From positions 98,977 through 162,976 of the forward strand of contig BNCN01000018.1 in NCBI GenBank assembly GCA_014656495.1: a DNA stretch of 64,000 bases. Direction: 5' to 3'. Both the position numbers and the translations under genes were made by a program. The first letter of the stretch is position 1. Each line of letters begins with the position of its first letter. Positions 8,531 through 18,487 of the stretch are shown here, piece by piece. Below the pieces are notes generated by a model. It was not told the origin of the DNA. It did not search any database and saw nothing but the letters and a program-made list of their open reading frames with translations. The stretch is from Comamonas sp. KCTC 72670 (GTDB lineage Bacteria; Myxococcota; Myxococcia; Myxococcales; Myxococcaceae).

Positions 8531-8962
8531 ATGGGCAGCGCTATCCAGGGCATCACGAAGGCCATCGGCAAGGTTGCGGGCACGGTCAGCAAGATCGCTG
8601 GCGGCATCGCGAACATCGGCGGCAAGGCCATGGAGTTCCTCCAGAAGCCCCTGAGCTCGCTGGTGAACCCCGTCGCGAAGTTCATCGGCGACAAGGTCGG
8701 CAAGCTGCCCCTGGTCGGCAAGTTCCTCGGCCCCACGGCGGAGAACCTGGTGAAGCAGGGCGCCTCGGCCTTCCTGGGTGAGGGCACCCTGGGCAGCATG
8801 GGCTTCCTCTCCAAGATCGCGGGCAAGGTCGGCGACATCACCAACATCGCGCAGTCCATCAAGACCGGCGCGGACAAGGTCGGCGCCTTCGCCAACAACC
8901 CGCTGGGTCAGCAGAACTTCCAGAACATCATCGCGCAGGGCCACGCCCGCTTCGTGGAGTAA
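8531..8962 (+). CDS. Gly/Ala/Lys-rich amphipathic protein, unknown
   Basis: 143 residues made almost entirely of short amphipathic stretches (AIQGITKAIGKVAGTVSKI, GGIANIGGKAMEFLQKP, FIGDKVGKLPLVGKFLGP, SIKTGADKVGAFANNP). There is no signal peptide, cysteine or known motif. The spacing of small, hydrophobic and Lys residues resembles membrane-active or self-assembling peptides, but that is inference only. The start ATG has GAGGG 9 bp upstream and an AT-richer leader (8400-8530), and an intrinsic terminator follows at 9007, so it is probably its own transcription unit. Confidence 0.75.
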   Translation: MGSAIQGITKAIGKVAGTVSKIAGGIANIGGKAMEFLQKPLSSLVNPVAKFIGDKVGKLPLVGKFLGPTAENLVKQGASAFLGEGTLGSMGFLSKIAGKVGDITNIAQSIKTGADKVGAFANNPLGQQNFQNIIAQGHARFVE

Positions 8963-9006
8963 TGCGGAGCCGCGCCATCCCTGGCGCGCCGTGATGGTAA
9001 GCCCGA

Positions 9007-9049
9007 GGGCCGGTCTCCCGAGAACATCCGGGGCCGGCCCTTTGGCTTT
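9007..9049 (+). terminator. Intrinsic terminator after the 8531 gene
   Basis: GGGCCGG (9007-9013) pairs with CCGGCCC (9034-9040), with an inner CCCG/CGGG pair, followed by TTTGGCTTT. It lies 45 bp after the stop codon. Confidence 0.6.
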
Positions 9050-9078
9050 GCGGGGTAGCGCCACCCCCGCCAGGTGCC

Positions 9079-9771
9079 TCAGCGCTCCGTCTTCATCAGG
9101 CGCTGGGTGTCGCGGAGGAGGCGCTGCGTGGAGTCGCCGTCCGCGCTGTCGTAGTAGCCGCGAATCTGGCCGGCGGCGTCCACGAGCACGAAGTGCGTCC
9201 CGTGGAAGATGGAGAGCAGATCATCCTCCGCCGCGCCGGGCTCGCGGCCCATGCTCACCTTGAAGCCCTGGACGATGGTCTCCTTGAGCTGCTCGTAGTC
9301 GCCGGTGAGGAAGCTCCAGCGGGAGAAGTCCGCGCCGTGCAGCTCGCCATACGCGGTGAGCCGCTCCGGCGTGTCGTACTTCGGATCCACGGAGAACGAC
9401 ACCAGCTGGAGCCCGGCGCCGAACGACGCCGTCTCCTTCTGCACGCCCACCATCTTCCGGGTGAACTCCGGGCAGACGGTGGGGCAGCGCGTGAAGATGA
9501 AGTTGGCCACGAAGGGCTTGCCCCGCAGCTGACCGCTGCCGAAGGGCTGCCCGTCATGCCGGGTGAAGGTGAAGTCTGGCAGCGCGCCCAGCTCGGGCAG
9601 CGCCTGCGAGGCGCCCGCCTCGGTCAAAGGCTGCGCGGCGCCCCGGCCGCGCAACAGCGTGACGCCAGACACGGCGGTGATGCCGAGCGCCGTGACGGCG
9701 ACACCCGCCCAGAAGCCCGGGCGCTGCGTGAGACGGGCCCGAGGGGCCGGGAGAGCTGAGTCTGCGGACAT
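9079..9771 (-). CDS. SCO1/SenC family copper chaperone / thiol protein
   Basis: 230 residues. One N-terminal membrane anchor (about 18-42) puts a thioredoxin-like domain in the periplasm. It has the family CxxxC at Cys96-Cys100 (FTRCPTVCPEF) and the conserved distal His in GTHFVLVD, the three copper ligands of SCO1. The role is assembly of the CuA centre of cytochrome c oxidase or thiol redox control. The start is ATG 9771 with a G-rich SD; 27 further upstream codons in frame are unlikely. It is divergent from the chitinase gene and no oxidase genes are in the window. Confidence 0.9.
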   Translation of the reverse strand: MSADSALPAPRARLTQRPGFWAGVAVTALGITAVSGVTLLRGRGAAQPLTEAGASQALPELGALPDFTFTRHDGQPFGSGQLRGKPFVANFIFTRCPTVCPEFTRKMVGVQKETASFGAGLQLVSFSVDPKYDTPERLTAYGELHGADFSRWSFLTGDYEQLKETIVQGFKVSMGREPGAAEDDLLSIFHGTHFVLVDAAGQIRGYYDSADGDSTQRLLRDTQRLMKTER

Positions 9772-10013
9772 GCCCCCCGAGGTAACGGAACCCTGGGAGT
9801 CGCACAAGCGCGGCCGTGGGGGTGCGTCATCCTGGCTGCCTGGCCGGAGCACGTCACGAGTCTGTGACGACCCATGCTCCGTGTCACAATTTCGTGATTT
9901 CAGTGATTTGGGATTAGTTTATACATAAATAACTGGTTTCACGGGGAAACTTTCTCTCATTCGTTACGAAAACGTAGGCACGTCGGTTCTCTGTTTTCAG
10001 GAGTCTTCCCCCC

Positions 10014-11138
<1,125 letters not shown>

Positions 11139-11166
11139 GCCCGCGCCGTCCAGGCTCGGTGACGTG

Positions 11167-11211
11167 ACGCGAGGACCGTGCGCCCCCGAGGCCACGGTCC
11201 TCGTCGCGTTT
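11167..11211 (+). terminator. Intrinsic terminator after the chitinase gene
   Basis: GAGGACCGTG (11171-11180) pairs perfectly with CACGGTCCTC (11193-11202) around a 12-nt loop; the helix extends through GACGC/GTCGCGT with a bulge and is followed by a short T run. Confidence 0.55.
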
Positions 11212-11351
11212 CGAGGGGGTCCATCCCATCCGGGAGATGCCGCGTCCGCCGTGCGCGACCTCGCGCCGCGCGCGGTGCAGGCCCCCGGGAGTGGAGGCGC
11301 GGTGGTGCGAGGGCTGCAGTGCCCAGGCCGTTCCCATCCGGAGCGCGCCAC

Positions 11352-12959
11352 ATGCCTCGTATCGATTCGTCCGGCAGTTCCTCCCATCCCCTCGAAACCA
11401 CCCCGGAGTCCTCCGGGGCCCCGCCCGCCGCGCCGAAGCAAGGCGAGCCCCGCCCGTCAGCGCCCGCGGCTCGCAATGAGCTGCGGGCCTTCGAAGGTGC
11501 TTCGTCTCGAAAGTCGGAAGCCCCAGCGAAGACGTCCACGGCTCGCAACGAGCTGCGCGCTTTCGACGGGCCTCCCTCGAGGGCGTCGGAATCCCCGGCG
11601 AAAGCGCCCACGGCTCGCAACGGGCTGCGCGCCTTCGAAAGTGCTTCTTCGCGGACCGCAGAATCCCCGCTCCGTTCGTCGCCGCCACCCGAAAAAGCGG
11701 GCCCCCCCGTGTCCGCGGGCGAGCTGTCCGCGCTCGGCGGACGGCTGCGGCCCCCCGCCTCGAAGGACGTGCCCGAGGAGGTGTTCCAGGGCATCCGTTC
11801 CCACCTCACGCGCAGCCTGACGGACTGGACGGTCAGCGCCGCGGACGTGAGGGCCGTGCACGGGGCGCTCGGAGCGCTGCCGCCGGGGCCCTACGGGGCG
11901 GCGCTGGAGCGGATGGAGCGCGACGGGCTCCTGCGCGCGTATGTGAACGCGCAGGACGCGGGCTCGCGGCGGGCCTTCCTGGAGCAGGCGGAGGGGAAGG
12001 GTGTGCTCCAGCGGAGCAAGGGCGAGGTGGGCCCGGTGGACGCCCTGGGCTACCCGGCCGTGCCGGACTTCTTCGTCAACGACGCGCGGCTTCCCCCGGC
12101 GATGCGGGACGCGGTGAACGCGCATGCCATCGACGTGGGCGTGGGCTTCTACAAGGCGCACGGCGAGTACCTCGTCCGGTACGCCCTCGCGGTGGATCAG
12201 GCCGCGAGCCGCCGGGAGCTGGGGGCATTGGGGCCACCGCGAGCCGCCCGGCTCTCGGAGTCCCTGCTGGGGCTCGACTGGAAGGACCCCGCGCGGAAGG
12301 ACTACGAGGCGGCGTGGAAGGCGGGCATCGGCCGGCCGAAGTCGCTCAACCTCACCTTCCAGCACGTCACGGCGCGTGAGCGGGAGCTGTCCGGAGAGCG
12401 CGCGGCCGGGACGGTGCGCCTCCAGGGCAAGCTGGGCGCGGGCACGGACTCGGCGCAGTGGGCGGTGAAGGGTTCGCTCGACACGCGAGGGCAGCGCGAG
12501 CTGAAGGGCGAGGCCGGTGTCACCCTGCGCAGTGGCCCCCTGAAGCTCGAGCTGTCCCAGGACACGGCCGGCAAGAAGGAGGCGACCGTGAAGCTGGACC
12601 TGGGGCTCGTGGAGCTCAGCCTGGACTCGGGGGGCGCGCAGCGCGTGGCGGTGGGCCTCGGCAAGGCGCTTCAAGCGCAGGTGACGCTGAACCCGAGGAA
12701 GGCTGAGTTCGAAGGCGGCATCTCCGCGAAGGTGAAGGCGGACGGGGACCAGGCCGGAGTCGAGGCGGGCTTCTCCATGAAGGGCTTGTCGGCGCAGCGC
12801 GCCCGGCAGGCGGTCGACCCGGGGCATCGCGGCGTGTTCCAGCAGCCCGTCGAACTCGAAGCCCGGACCGCTTGGGACGACCTCCCCCGCGCCACTCGCG
12901 CGGCCTATGTGAAGGACGGTTGGAACCAGGCGCTGTGGACGCAGGCCCTGGCTCGCTGA
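11352..12959 (+). CDS. Unknown protein with three N-terminal 24-residue repeats
   Basis: 535 residues from ATG 11352. Residues 1-120 are low-complexity Ser/Pro/Ala with three tandem 24-residue repeats whose core is ARNELRAF. Residues 130-330 are helical with no motif I know (PDFFVNDARLPPAMRDAVNAHA). Residues 340-500 alternate charged and small residues in beta-strand-like runs (GTVRLQGKLGAGTD, GVTLRSGPLKLELSQDT, KVKADGDQAGVEAGFSM), reminiscent of amphipathic surface or coat sheets. There is no signal peptide. It follows the LysM chitinase and its terminator. I cannot assign a function. Confidence 0.75.
   Translation: MPRIDSSGSSSHPLETTPESSGAPPAAPKQGEPRPSAPAARNELRAFEGASSRKSEAPAKTSTARNELRAFDGPPSRASESPAKAPTARNGLRAFESASSRTAESPLRSSPPPEKAGPPVSAGELSALGGRLRPPASKDVPEEVFQGIRSHLTRSLTDWTVSAADVRAVHGALGALPPGPYGAALERMERDGLLRAYVNAQDAGSRRAFLEQAEGKGVLQRSKGEVGPVDALGYPAVPDFFVNDARLPPAMRDAVNAHAIDVGVGFYKAHGEYLVRYALAVDQAASRRELGALGPPRAARLSESLLGLDWKDPARKDYEAAWKAGIGRPKSLNLTFQHVTARERELSGERAAGTVRLQGKLGAGTDSAQWAVKGSLDTRGQRELKGEAGVTLRSGPLKLELSQDTAGKKEATVKLDLGLVELSLDSGGAQRVAVGLGKALQAQVTLNPRKAEFEGGISAKVKADGDQAGVEAGFSMKGLSAQRARQAVDPGHRGVFQQPVELEARTAWDDLPRATRAAYVKDGWNQALWTQALAR
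11469..11681 (+). repeat. Three in-frame 72-bp coding repeats
   Basis: Units start at 11469, 11541 and 11613; each encodes (A)RN(E/G)LRAF-x(4)-SSR-x(2)-SES/AESP. Codons differ among copies, so the repeat is old or under protein-level selection. Confidence 0.8.
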
Positions 12960-12987
12960 GGCGGAGCAGGAGACCTCGCGAAGGGCC

Positions 12988-13815
12988 TCAGGTCGTGGCC
13001 TCGGGCGCCTGGGGCTCCGTCGGGGCCGCCGCGGGGGGGGCCTCGGGCCGCTTCGAGGGGCGTATCAACTGGGCGGCGCCGAGCATGACGTACCAGGTGG
13101 GCCACGCCAGGAACCAGAGGCCGAGGCTGCTCCTCGAAGACATGAAGAGGGTGATGAGGAGCCACACCAGGCCTTGAAGCACCATGCCCACGGCGCCCAG
13201 CCCTTGAAGCGTCCGGTGCCGCATCAGGGCGCCCAGGAGGGCCATCGCTGGAGGAAGGCAGATGCCCAGTAAGAGGAGCGTGGGGGCAACTCCCCACACA
13301 GAGAGCATGGAGTTTGCCAGCAGCGCACTCAGCAAGTGCGGCAGGAGCTGCAGCGCCGTGCCGAAGAGCGTGACGACGATGCCCGCGACCGGGAGCGCTC
13401 CGGGCTGTTGCTGCTTCTGGCGTTTCTTCTGCCGGCGACGCTGCTCGCCGCGCTCTTCCCGGGCCCGCTCCAGCAGGTTGGGCGGGACCTCCAACGCATG
13501 CGGATAGCCCAGCTCCAGCAGGGCCTCCACGGCGGCGGTGCACACCGTGATGCCGTCACTCCCCGTCTGTTGGCTGGCCGCTCCCGGCAGCGTCATCAGG
13601 GACAGCAGGAAGTCGGCGCGCTCGCGCAGCGCGGCTTCGCCCTCCACGGGGCGGGCCATCTCCCGGATGAGCGTGTCCACCTCGGAAGGGATGACACCGG
13701 GCGAGCACATGTCCGCCCGCAGCTCGGTCAGGGAGCGCGGTGCCGGCGGGGGCGCCAGGGACTCCACGGGGGAATCCTCCGCGACGGAAGGGAGCCGGAC
13801 GTGTGTGGCGGTCAT
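12988..13815 (-). CDS. Multi-pass membrane protein, unknown
   Basis: 275 residues. The first 110 are hydrophilic and cytoplasmic (two helices around LADFLLSL-like segments), followed by a very basic stretch (ERGEQRRRQKKRQKQQQ). Four hydrophobic segments then lie at about residues 142-165, 172-192, 198-220 and 225-245 (VAGIVVTLFGTALQLLPHLL; GLVWLLITLFM), ending in a Pro/Ala/Thr tail. The gene converges on the 11352 gene with only 28 bp between stops. No transporter or enzyme motif is seen. Confidence 0.75.
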   Translation of the reverse strand: MTATHVRLPSVAEDSPVESLAPPPAPRSLTELRADMCSPGVIPSEVDTLIREMARPVEGEAALRERADFLLSLMTLPGAASQQTGSDGITVCTAAVEALLELGYPHALEVPPNLLERAREERGEQRRRQKKRQKQQQPGALPVAGIVVTLFGTALQLLPHLLSALLANSMLSVWGVAPTLLLLGICLPPAMALLGALMRHRTLQGLGAVGMVLQGLVWLLITLFMSSRSSLGLWFLAWPTWYVMLGAAQLIRPSKRPEAPPAAAPTEPQAPEATT

Positions 13816-13963
13816 GGTGCAGCAGGGATGCTACCACCGGCCCCTGCTTCGGGGCTTCGCGCGACCGTCCGGGGAGCGAGGGGCCGGGCTCTCCCCAGGG
13901 CCACGCATCCGCGCCGTGTGCACCCTTTCCCCTGGGAACCTTTCACGAGGAGCGAGGCAGCGC

Positions 13964-14389
13964 ATGGCGATGGAGCGAGCGCAGCGGTTCGTGGATGCAC
14001 TGGCGAAGCTGGAGGAGGGTGGGGACCTGGAGCCGCTCCTCGCCCTCTTCAGCGACGACGCGCAGGTGAGCAACGTGGCCTCGGCGAAGGTGTTCTCCGG
14101 CAAGGAGGGCGCCCGGCGCTTCTGGCACGAATACAAGGGCACCCTTCAGCGGGTGAAGTCCACCTTCCGGAACATGATTGAGGCGGGCTCCCGCGTCGCG
14201 CTCGAATGGGAGACGCAGGGCACGGCCCACAACGGCGCGGCGGTGGCCTACGAGGGCGTGTCCATCCTCGAGTGGGACGGCGACCGGATCCGCCGCTTCT
14301 ACGCGTACTTTGATCCGCACGCGCTCGGCCTGGAGCTCACGCAGGGCAGCGCGCCGCGCACGGAAGTCCCCGCCACCACCCCCGCGTGA
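13964..14389 (+). CDS. SnoaL/NTF2-like fold protein
   Basis: 141 residues with the alpha+beta cone architecture of the NTF2-like superfamily: helix FVDALAKLEEGGDLEPLLALFSDDAQ, then strands ending VSILEWDGDRIRRFYAYFD. Members bind small hydrophobic ligands or act as ketosteroid-isomerase-like enzymes, and some are simple stress proteins. ATG 13964 has GAGG upstream; the frame continues upstream but overlaps the divergent membrane-protein gene. A second NTF2-like gene is at 60001. Confidence 0.8.
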   Translation: MAMERAQRFVDALAKLEEGGDLEPLLALFSDDAQVSNVASAKVFSGKEGARRFWHEYKGTLQRVKSTFRNMIEAGSRVALEWETQGTAHNGAAVAYEGVSILEWDGDRIRRFYAYFDPHALGLELTQGSAPRTEVPATTPA

Positions 14390-14858
14390 GGCGTGAGGCC
14401 GCCCGCCGGTGCCCCGGTCCTCCGGGGCCGTCCGCGGGCGTGATTCAACAGCCCCAGGCCCCCGTGTCCACCTGGGCGCGCGGGTGCCGTGTGCCACGTT
14501 GTCGAACGGTCGAGGGGCCGCCGGCGCGGGAGGCTGCCGCCCGCGCTCCCTGGCCGTTGCCCGACACAGGGCCGTGACCTTCAGGCACCTCCCGAACCGT
14601 CACACCCGACGCTACCGTCAGCCGCCGCGACCCCGAGAAGCGATGGCCGGTCAAGCCACGGGCTCGCGGAAATTTATGCCGGACCGCGAGTTCCAGGGCG
14701 GAACCGTTCGACGCGGTGCGTTTCCGGAAAGCCCGGGACGCGGTAGCGTTCGCGACGTCCTCGAAGAAGGTGGGTTGGAGATGGTGTGGCGGAGGACACG
14801 ACCTTGGATGACCGGTGCTGACCCGGCAGTCTGCTTTGCGTCTACACGGAAAAGCCTG
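14390..14858. other. Intergenic stretch, no gene seen
   Basis: 469 bp between the NTF2-like gene and the b561-like gene. It contains a perfect GC hairpin GCCCCGG-TCCT-CCGGGGC at 14411-14428 that could stop transcription of the upstream gene, although no T run follows. The frame of the next gene extends upstream through this stretch to 14409, but a clear signal peptide at 14859 makes that extension unlikely. No convincing promoter was found. Confidence 0.5.
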
Positions 14859-15734
14859 ATGACCCGCTTTGCTGCCTTCTTCGTCGTCCTGTCCCTGATC
14901 GCCGCACCCAACGCCGCCTGGGCACAGCAGGCCCAGCGCGACTCCGCGAAGAAGTCCCGCGTGGTGAAGTCGTCCTCGAAGAGCAAGACGACGAAGAGCA
15001 AGGCGACCAAGACCTCCGCGAAGCGCAAGCCCGTGAAGAAGGAGAAGGCCACGTCCAGCCGGAAGAAGGCCGCGCCCGCGGTGGACACTCGGGACGCGGA
15101 CGCGCCGGAGCTCCAGCCCGCGCAGCCCACGATGCAGGTGGAGCCGGCCAGGCCGTTGTCGCCCTCCGACGACGACACGCCCACGGTGAAGAAGTCCGGG
15201 GGGACGCCGACCGACGTGGACTCCATGGACTTCGACCTGCTGGAGCCCGCGGAGGCCGCCGCCGCCGCGCAGGTGGATCCGGACCTGGAGCGCCGCATCG
15301 GCCGTCGCCGCACCATGCTCAAGCTGCACCAGGGGCTGGGCTTCGCCATGGCCGCCGGCCTGGTGGGCACCACCGTGGTGGGGCAGCTCCAGTTCAACGA
15401 CTCGTTCCGCGGGGGCGGGGATGATCGCAACCTGCTCGGGCTGCACCGCGGGCTCGCCATCGGCACCTCGGCGCTGTTCGCCACGGTGGGCCTGCTGGGC
15501 GTGCTGGCCCCGGAGCCCTTCGAGAAGGAGAAGCTCACGTGGGACACCATCACCGTCCACAAGATGTTCATGGCGCTGGCCACCGTCGGCATGGTGGCGC
15601 AGATCATCCTCGGGGTGATGGCCACGGACCGCTTCGGCCGCCTGTCCGAGACGGACCTGGCGACCGCGCACCAGATTTCCGGTTACGTGACGCTGGGCGC
15701 GGTGTCGGCCGGCGTGTTCACGCTGTTCTTCTGA
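14859..15734 (+). CDS. Exported cytochrome b561-like four-helix membrane protein
   Basis: 291 residues. A signal peptide (AAPNAAWA then QQ) is followed by a Lys/Ser/Thr-rich region (residues 25-75) and a Pro-rich linker. From residue 150 there are four hydrophobic helices, each beginning with or containing a His at the membrane edge (KLHQGLGFAM, GLHRGLAIGT, VHKMFMALAT, AHQISGYVTL). Paired His across helices is the heme-coordination pattern of b561-type cytochromes. It is followed 37 bp later by a YceI gene and an overlapping Rieske gene, so it probably belongs to a small periplasmic electron-transfer operon. Heme binding is inferred. Confidence 0.75.
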   Translation: MTRFAAFFVVLSLIAAPNAAWAQQAQRDSAKKSRVVKSSSKSKTTKSKATKTSAKRKPVKKEKATSSRKKAAPAVDTRDADAPELQPAQPTMQVEPARPLSPSDDDTPTVKKSGGTPTDVDSMDFDLLEPAEAAAAAQVDPDLERRIGRRRTMLKLHQGLGFAMAAGLVGTTVVGQLQFNDSFRGGGDDRNLLGLHRGLAIGTSALFATVGLLGVLAPEPFEKEKLTWDTITVHKMFMALATVGMVAQIILGVMATDRFGRLSETDLATAHQISGYVTLGAVSAGVFTLFF

Positions 15735-15771
15735 AGCACCTGCATTCCGTAGGGGTTCCCTGGAGGTTGAC

Positions 15772-16350
15772 GTGATTGCTCGACGAATCGCCCTGATCGC
15801 CACCCTGGTGCTCGCGCTGCCCGCAGTCGCGCAGTCGCAGGCCCGCACGTATAGCGTCAAGAAGGACGCCAGCTCGCTCACCTACAAGCTGAAGCACAAG
15901 CTGCATGAGGTGGTGGGCACGGCGGCGCCCAGCGACGGCAAGGCGCGGCTGCTGCCGGATGGGACGCTTCAGGTGGCGGTGCGCGCCAACGTGAAGGACT
16001 TCGATTCGGGCAACGCCAACCGCGACGCGCACATGCTGGAGACCACGGACGCGGCGAAGTTCCCCATCATCGACTTCAAGGGCGTGGCCACCGGCGTGAA
16101 GCCGCCCACGAGCTTCCCGGCCAAGGTGCCGGTGAAGGTGAAGGGCCAGCTGACCTTCCACGGCGTGAAGAAGACCGTCGAGATTCCGATGACGGTGCTG
16201 TTCAAGTCGGAGAAGGAGGCGGTGGCCGAGGGCAGCTTCGACATCAGCCTGGATGCCTACAACGTCGACCGCCCGTCGCTGTTGATGGTGAAGGTGGATG
16301 ACGTCCTGGTCCTGGAGCCCAAGCTGGTGTTCGAGGTGGAGGGTACGTGA
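15772..16350 (+). CDS. YceI-family periplasmic lipid-binding protein
   Basis: 192 residues from GTG 15772 with SD GGAGG 5 bp upstream. A signal peptide (LALPAVAQSQA) is followed by the YceI lipocalin-like barrel: TYSVKKDASSLTYKLKHK, FDSGNANRDAHMLETTDA (the family's N-x-x-R-D-x-H-x-L signature) and KFPIIDFK. YceI proteins bind long isoprenoid chains such as quinones, and some are fused to or encoded beside b561 cytochromes, which fits the upstream gene. The stop overlaps the Rieske start. Confidence 0.9.
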   Translation: MIARRIALIATLVLALPAVAQSQARTYSVKKDASSLTYKLKHKLHEVVGTAAPSDGKARLLPDGTLQVAVRANVKDFDSGNANRDAHMLETTDAAKFPIIDFKGVATGVKPPTSFPAKVPVKVKGQLTFHGVKKTVEIPMTVLFKSEKEAVAEGSFDISLDAYNVDRPSLLMVKVDDVLVLEPKLVFEVEGT

Positions 16351-17168
16351 GTTCGACGCGACGAGGATTTCTCAAGGGCATTCTGGGAACGGGCGCGGCA
16401 GGGGCGGCGGCTTCGACGCTGCCGGGCTGCGCGCCGGACATCGACCCCGCGCCGGTGACGGACATCTCCGCCAGCGACCTGGGGACGGTGGACATCCTGG
16501 TGTCGCGCTATCCGGATTTGATGCCCGTGGGCGGCGCGCTGACGGTGCGCGTCCCGGGGACGGAGACGGTGCCGCTGCTGGTGGTTCACTCCAAGGATGA
16601 CGGCGCGCCGGACGACTTCTCCGTGCTGTCGTCCATCTGCACGCACGTGGGCTGCCCGCTGGGCTACGACGGCAAGGACGTCATCTGCCCCTGCCACCTG
16701 TCCCGCTTCAACGCCCGGGATGGCGCCGTGCTGCAGCGTCCGGCCACCGTGCCGCTCCAGACGTTCTCCGCGGAGTACAACGTCAACACGGGCGTGCTGC
16801 GCATCAACCTGCGGGCGGGCCAGAGCGACTTCCCGGCCGCGGTGAACGGGCAGGTGGTGCTGCCGCTGGACCAGTTCCCGGCGCTGCGGGATGTCGGCGG
16901 CTCGGTGACGGGCGTGCCGGACGGGTATGGCCGGCGCATCTTCGTCTTCCGGATGCAGGACGGCTCGCTGTCCGCGGTCGACTCCATCTGCACGCACCTG
17001 AACTGCGAGGTGGAGCACCGCACGCAGGAGTCGGACCTGTTCTGCGCCTGCCACGCGTCCATCTTCACGCTGGACGGCGCGGTGACGCAGGGGCCCGCCA
17101 CGCGGCCCCTCAAGCGCTTCACGGTGTCGGAGACGCCGGACTCCATCGTGCTCACCGGCGTGGCCTGA
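16347..17168 (+). CDS. Tat-exported lipoprotein with two Rieske [2Fe-2S] domains
   Basis: 273 residues from GTG overlapping the yceI stop by 4 bp. The N-terminus has a twin-arginine motif (TRRGFLKG) and then a lipobox-like LPGC at Cys28, so it is probably folded in the cytoplasm and tethered outside. Two Rieske domains follow: CTHVGC...CPCHLSRF (about 92-120) and CTHLNC...CACHASIF (about 215-245); each has the two Cys/His pairs that bind a [2Fe-2S] cluster. Duplicated Rieske domains in one small protein are uncommon. It should pass electrons between quinone/b561 and a periplasmic acceptor. Confidence 0.92.
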   Translation: MSSTRRGFLKGILGTGAAGAAASTLPGCAPDIDPAPVTDISASDLGTVDILVSRYPDLMPVGGALTVRVPGTETVPLLVVHSKDDGAPDDFSVLSSICTHVGCPLGYDGKDVICPCHLSRFNARDGAVLQRPATVPLQTFSAEYNVNTGVLRINLRAGQSDFPAAVNGQVVLPLDQFPALRDVGGSVTGVPDGYGRRIFVFRMQDGSLSAVDSICTHLNCEVEHRTQESDLFCACHASIFTLDGAVTQGPATRPLKRFTVSETPDSIVLTGVA

Positions 17169-17176
17169 GCCGTCCT

Positions 17177-17223
17177 CGAGGCGCGGGTGGGCCCCTCCAG
17201 GCCCGCCCGCCCCGGACGCCTCG
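17177..17223. terminator. Bidirectional hairpin between convergent genes
   Basis: Outer CGAGGCG (17177-17183) pairs with CGCCTCG (17217-17223); inner GGGTGGGCC (17185-17193) pairs with GGCCCGCCC (17200-17208) with one G-T pair. There is no T run, so termination is inferred from position. Confidence 0.4.
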
Positions 17224-17234
17224 CGGCGCCTGTC

Positions 17235-18377
17235 TCAGCCCAGCCGGCTCCAGAACGAGCGCCGGGCGGAGATGCGCTCCAGGGCCTGCTGCAGCGCCTC
17301 GTCCTGGTCCGCACGCAGGGCGATGTCCCCCAGGGAGATGATGCCGACGATGCAGTCGTCGCGCTCCACCACGGGGATGCGCCGCAGCTGGCGGCGGCCC
17401 ATCAGCTCGATGACGTCCTGGAGCGCGTCGTCGGGCGTGACGGCCTCCACGTCATGGGTCATCACGTCCGATACGCGGAGCTGGTCGGGTGCGCGGCTCC
17501 CGGTGAAGGCGCGCACCACCAGGTCCCGGTCGGTGACGATGCCCACCAGCCGGCCCCGCTCGTCGACGATGGGCACGGCGCCGCACGACTCGTCCTTCAT
17601 GATTTGCGCCACGTCGCGCAGCGGGCTGTCGCGGCGGGCGGTGCGCACGTTGCGCGTCATCACCTCCCGGGCGGAGAGGGGCTCGTGTTGCCAGCGGCGG
17701 CCACCCCGGGACGCGCGCGACTCGGGGCGCCCGCCCGTCGTCGTGGAGATGGAGGTGCCGGGGCCCTCGTGGCGGTAGGTGCTCGCCTCGGGGCGGCCCG
17801 CCACGGCGGTGTAGACGGACAGGCCCATGCGCTGGGGGCGGTGGGTGCTCGCCTCGTCGTGGCCCCCGCTGGCGACGGTGGAGGCGGTGTCCCCGTGGCC
17901 GCGGTCCGTGCGGTACCGGGGCCGAGGGTCACCGTGACGCAGGGGGGCCCGGGCCTCATGCGCGCCCTGGGGGCGTGGGGGCTCGTCATGGCCCGCGCCG
18001 TAGCCGGAGCGGTCCCACGCCCGGTACTCGGCGTGCTGGGGGGACAGCTCCACGTCCTGTTCGCCGGTGTCGTGGCGGGTGCCCCACCCGTCGGCATAGC
18101 GGCTGTCCCGGTCGGACCGCCCATAGGGGCCGCTGTTCTCAGGCGGCGCGCCGTAGATGGCGTCCGGCGCGTCGTCCATCTGGGTGCGGGGCTGGGACAT
18201 GCGCAGGGTGGCCGCGCGGTAGTAGCGGCCCTGGCGCGTGGAGGACTCCTCGTCGCGGGCCGGGTTCCAGCCGGTGAGGTCGGACTCGGCGCGCTCTCGC
18301 GAGCCGGGCGGGGCCACCTCCAGCTCGCGCGCGCCCGAGGTTTCATCCCTGCCGGTGTCCGTGTCTCTGTGGGCCAT
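17235..18377 (-). CDS. CBS-pair protein with long disordered N-terminus
   Basis: 380 residues. Residues 1-230 are hydrophilic, rich in R, D, G, S, H and Y, and contain a loose repeat around the motif GRPEAST(Y/H)R; they look disordered. Residues 236-365 form a CBS (Bateman) pair: VMTRNVRTARRDSPLRDVAQIM ... VTDRDLVVRAF and VMTHDVEAVTPDDALQDVIELM ... GIISLGDIALRAD. CBS pairs bind adenosyl nucleotides to gate a partner. The ATG has an AGGA SD. No partner gene is adjacent; the upstream ATPase genes are on the same strand 110 bp away and could be co-transcribed. Confidence 0.88.
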   Translation of the reverse strand: MAHRDTDTGRDETSGARELEVAPPGSRERAESDLTGWNPARDEESSTRQGRYYRAATLRMSQPRTQMDDAPDAIYGAPPENSGPYGRSDRDSRYADGWGTRHDTGEQDVELSPQHAEYRAWDRSGYGAGHDEPPRPQGAHEARAPLRHGDPRPRYRTDRGHGDTASTVASGGHDEASTHRPQRMGLSVYTAVAGRPEASTYRHEGPGTSISTTTGGRPESRASRGGRRWQHEPLSAREVMTRNVRTARRDSPLRDVAQIMKDESCGAVPIVDERGRLVGIVTDRDLVVRAFTGSRAPDQLRVSDVMTHDVEAVTPDDALQDVIELMGRRQLRRIPVVERDDCIVGIISLGDIALRADQDEALQQALERISARRSFWSRLG

Positions 18378-18487
18378 GTCTGTCCTCGCGCGAAGTCGGG
18401 TTCAAACAGCAACGCTGGTGGCGGCGGCGCGCGCCTCCAAGGGGCGGCCGGGCGGGCGAGCGGGTCCCTGCTTCGCGACGGTGGGCC

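Noticed and set aside
14409..14858. N-terminal extension of the b561-like protein
   Set aside because: Residue composition is non-protein-like and a good signal peptide begins at 14859.
18408..18430. tRNA-like GGTTCAAA sequence
   Set aside because: No acceptor or anticodon arms around it; no tRNA gene was found anywhere in the window.
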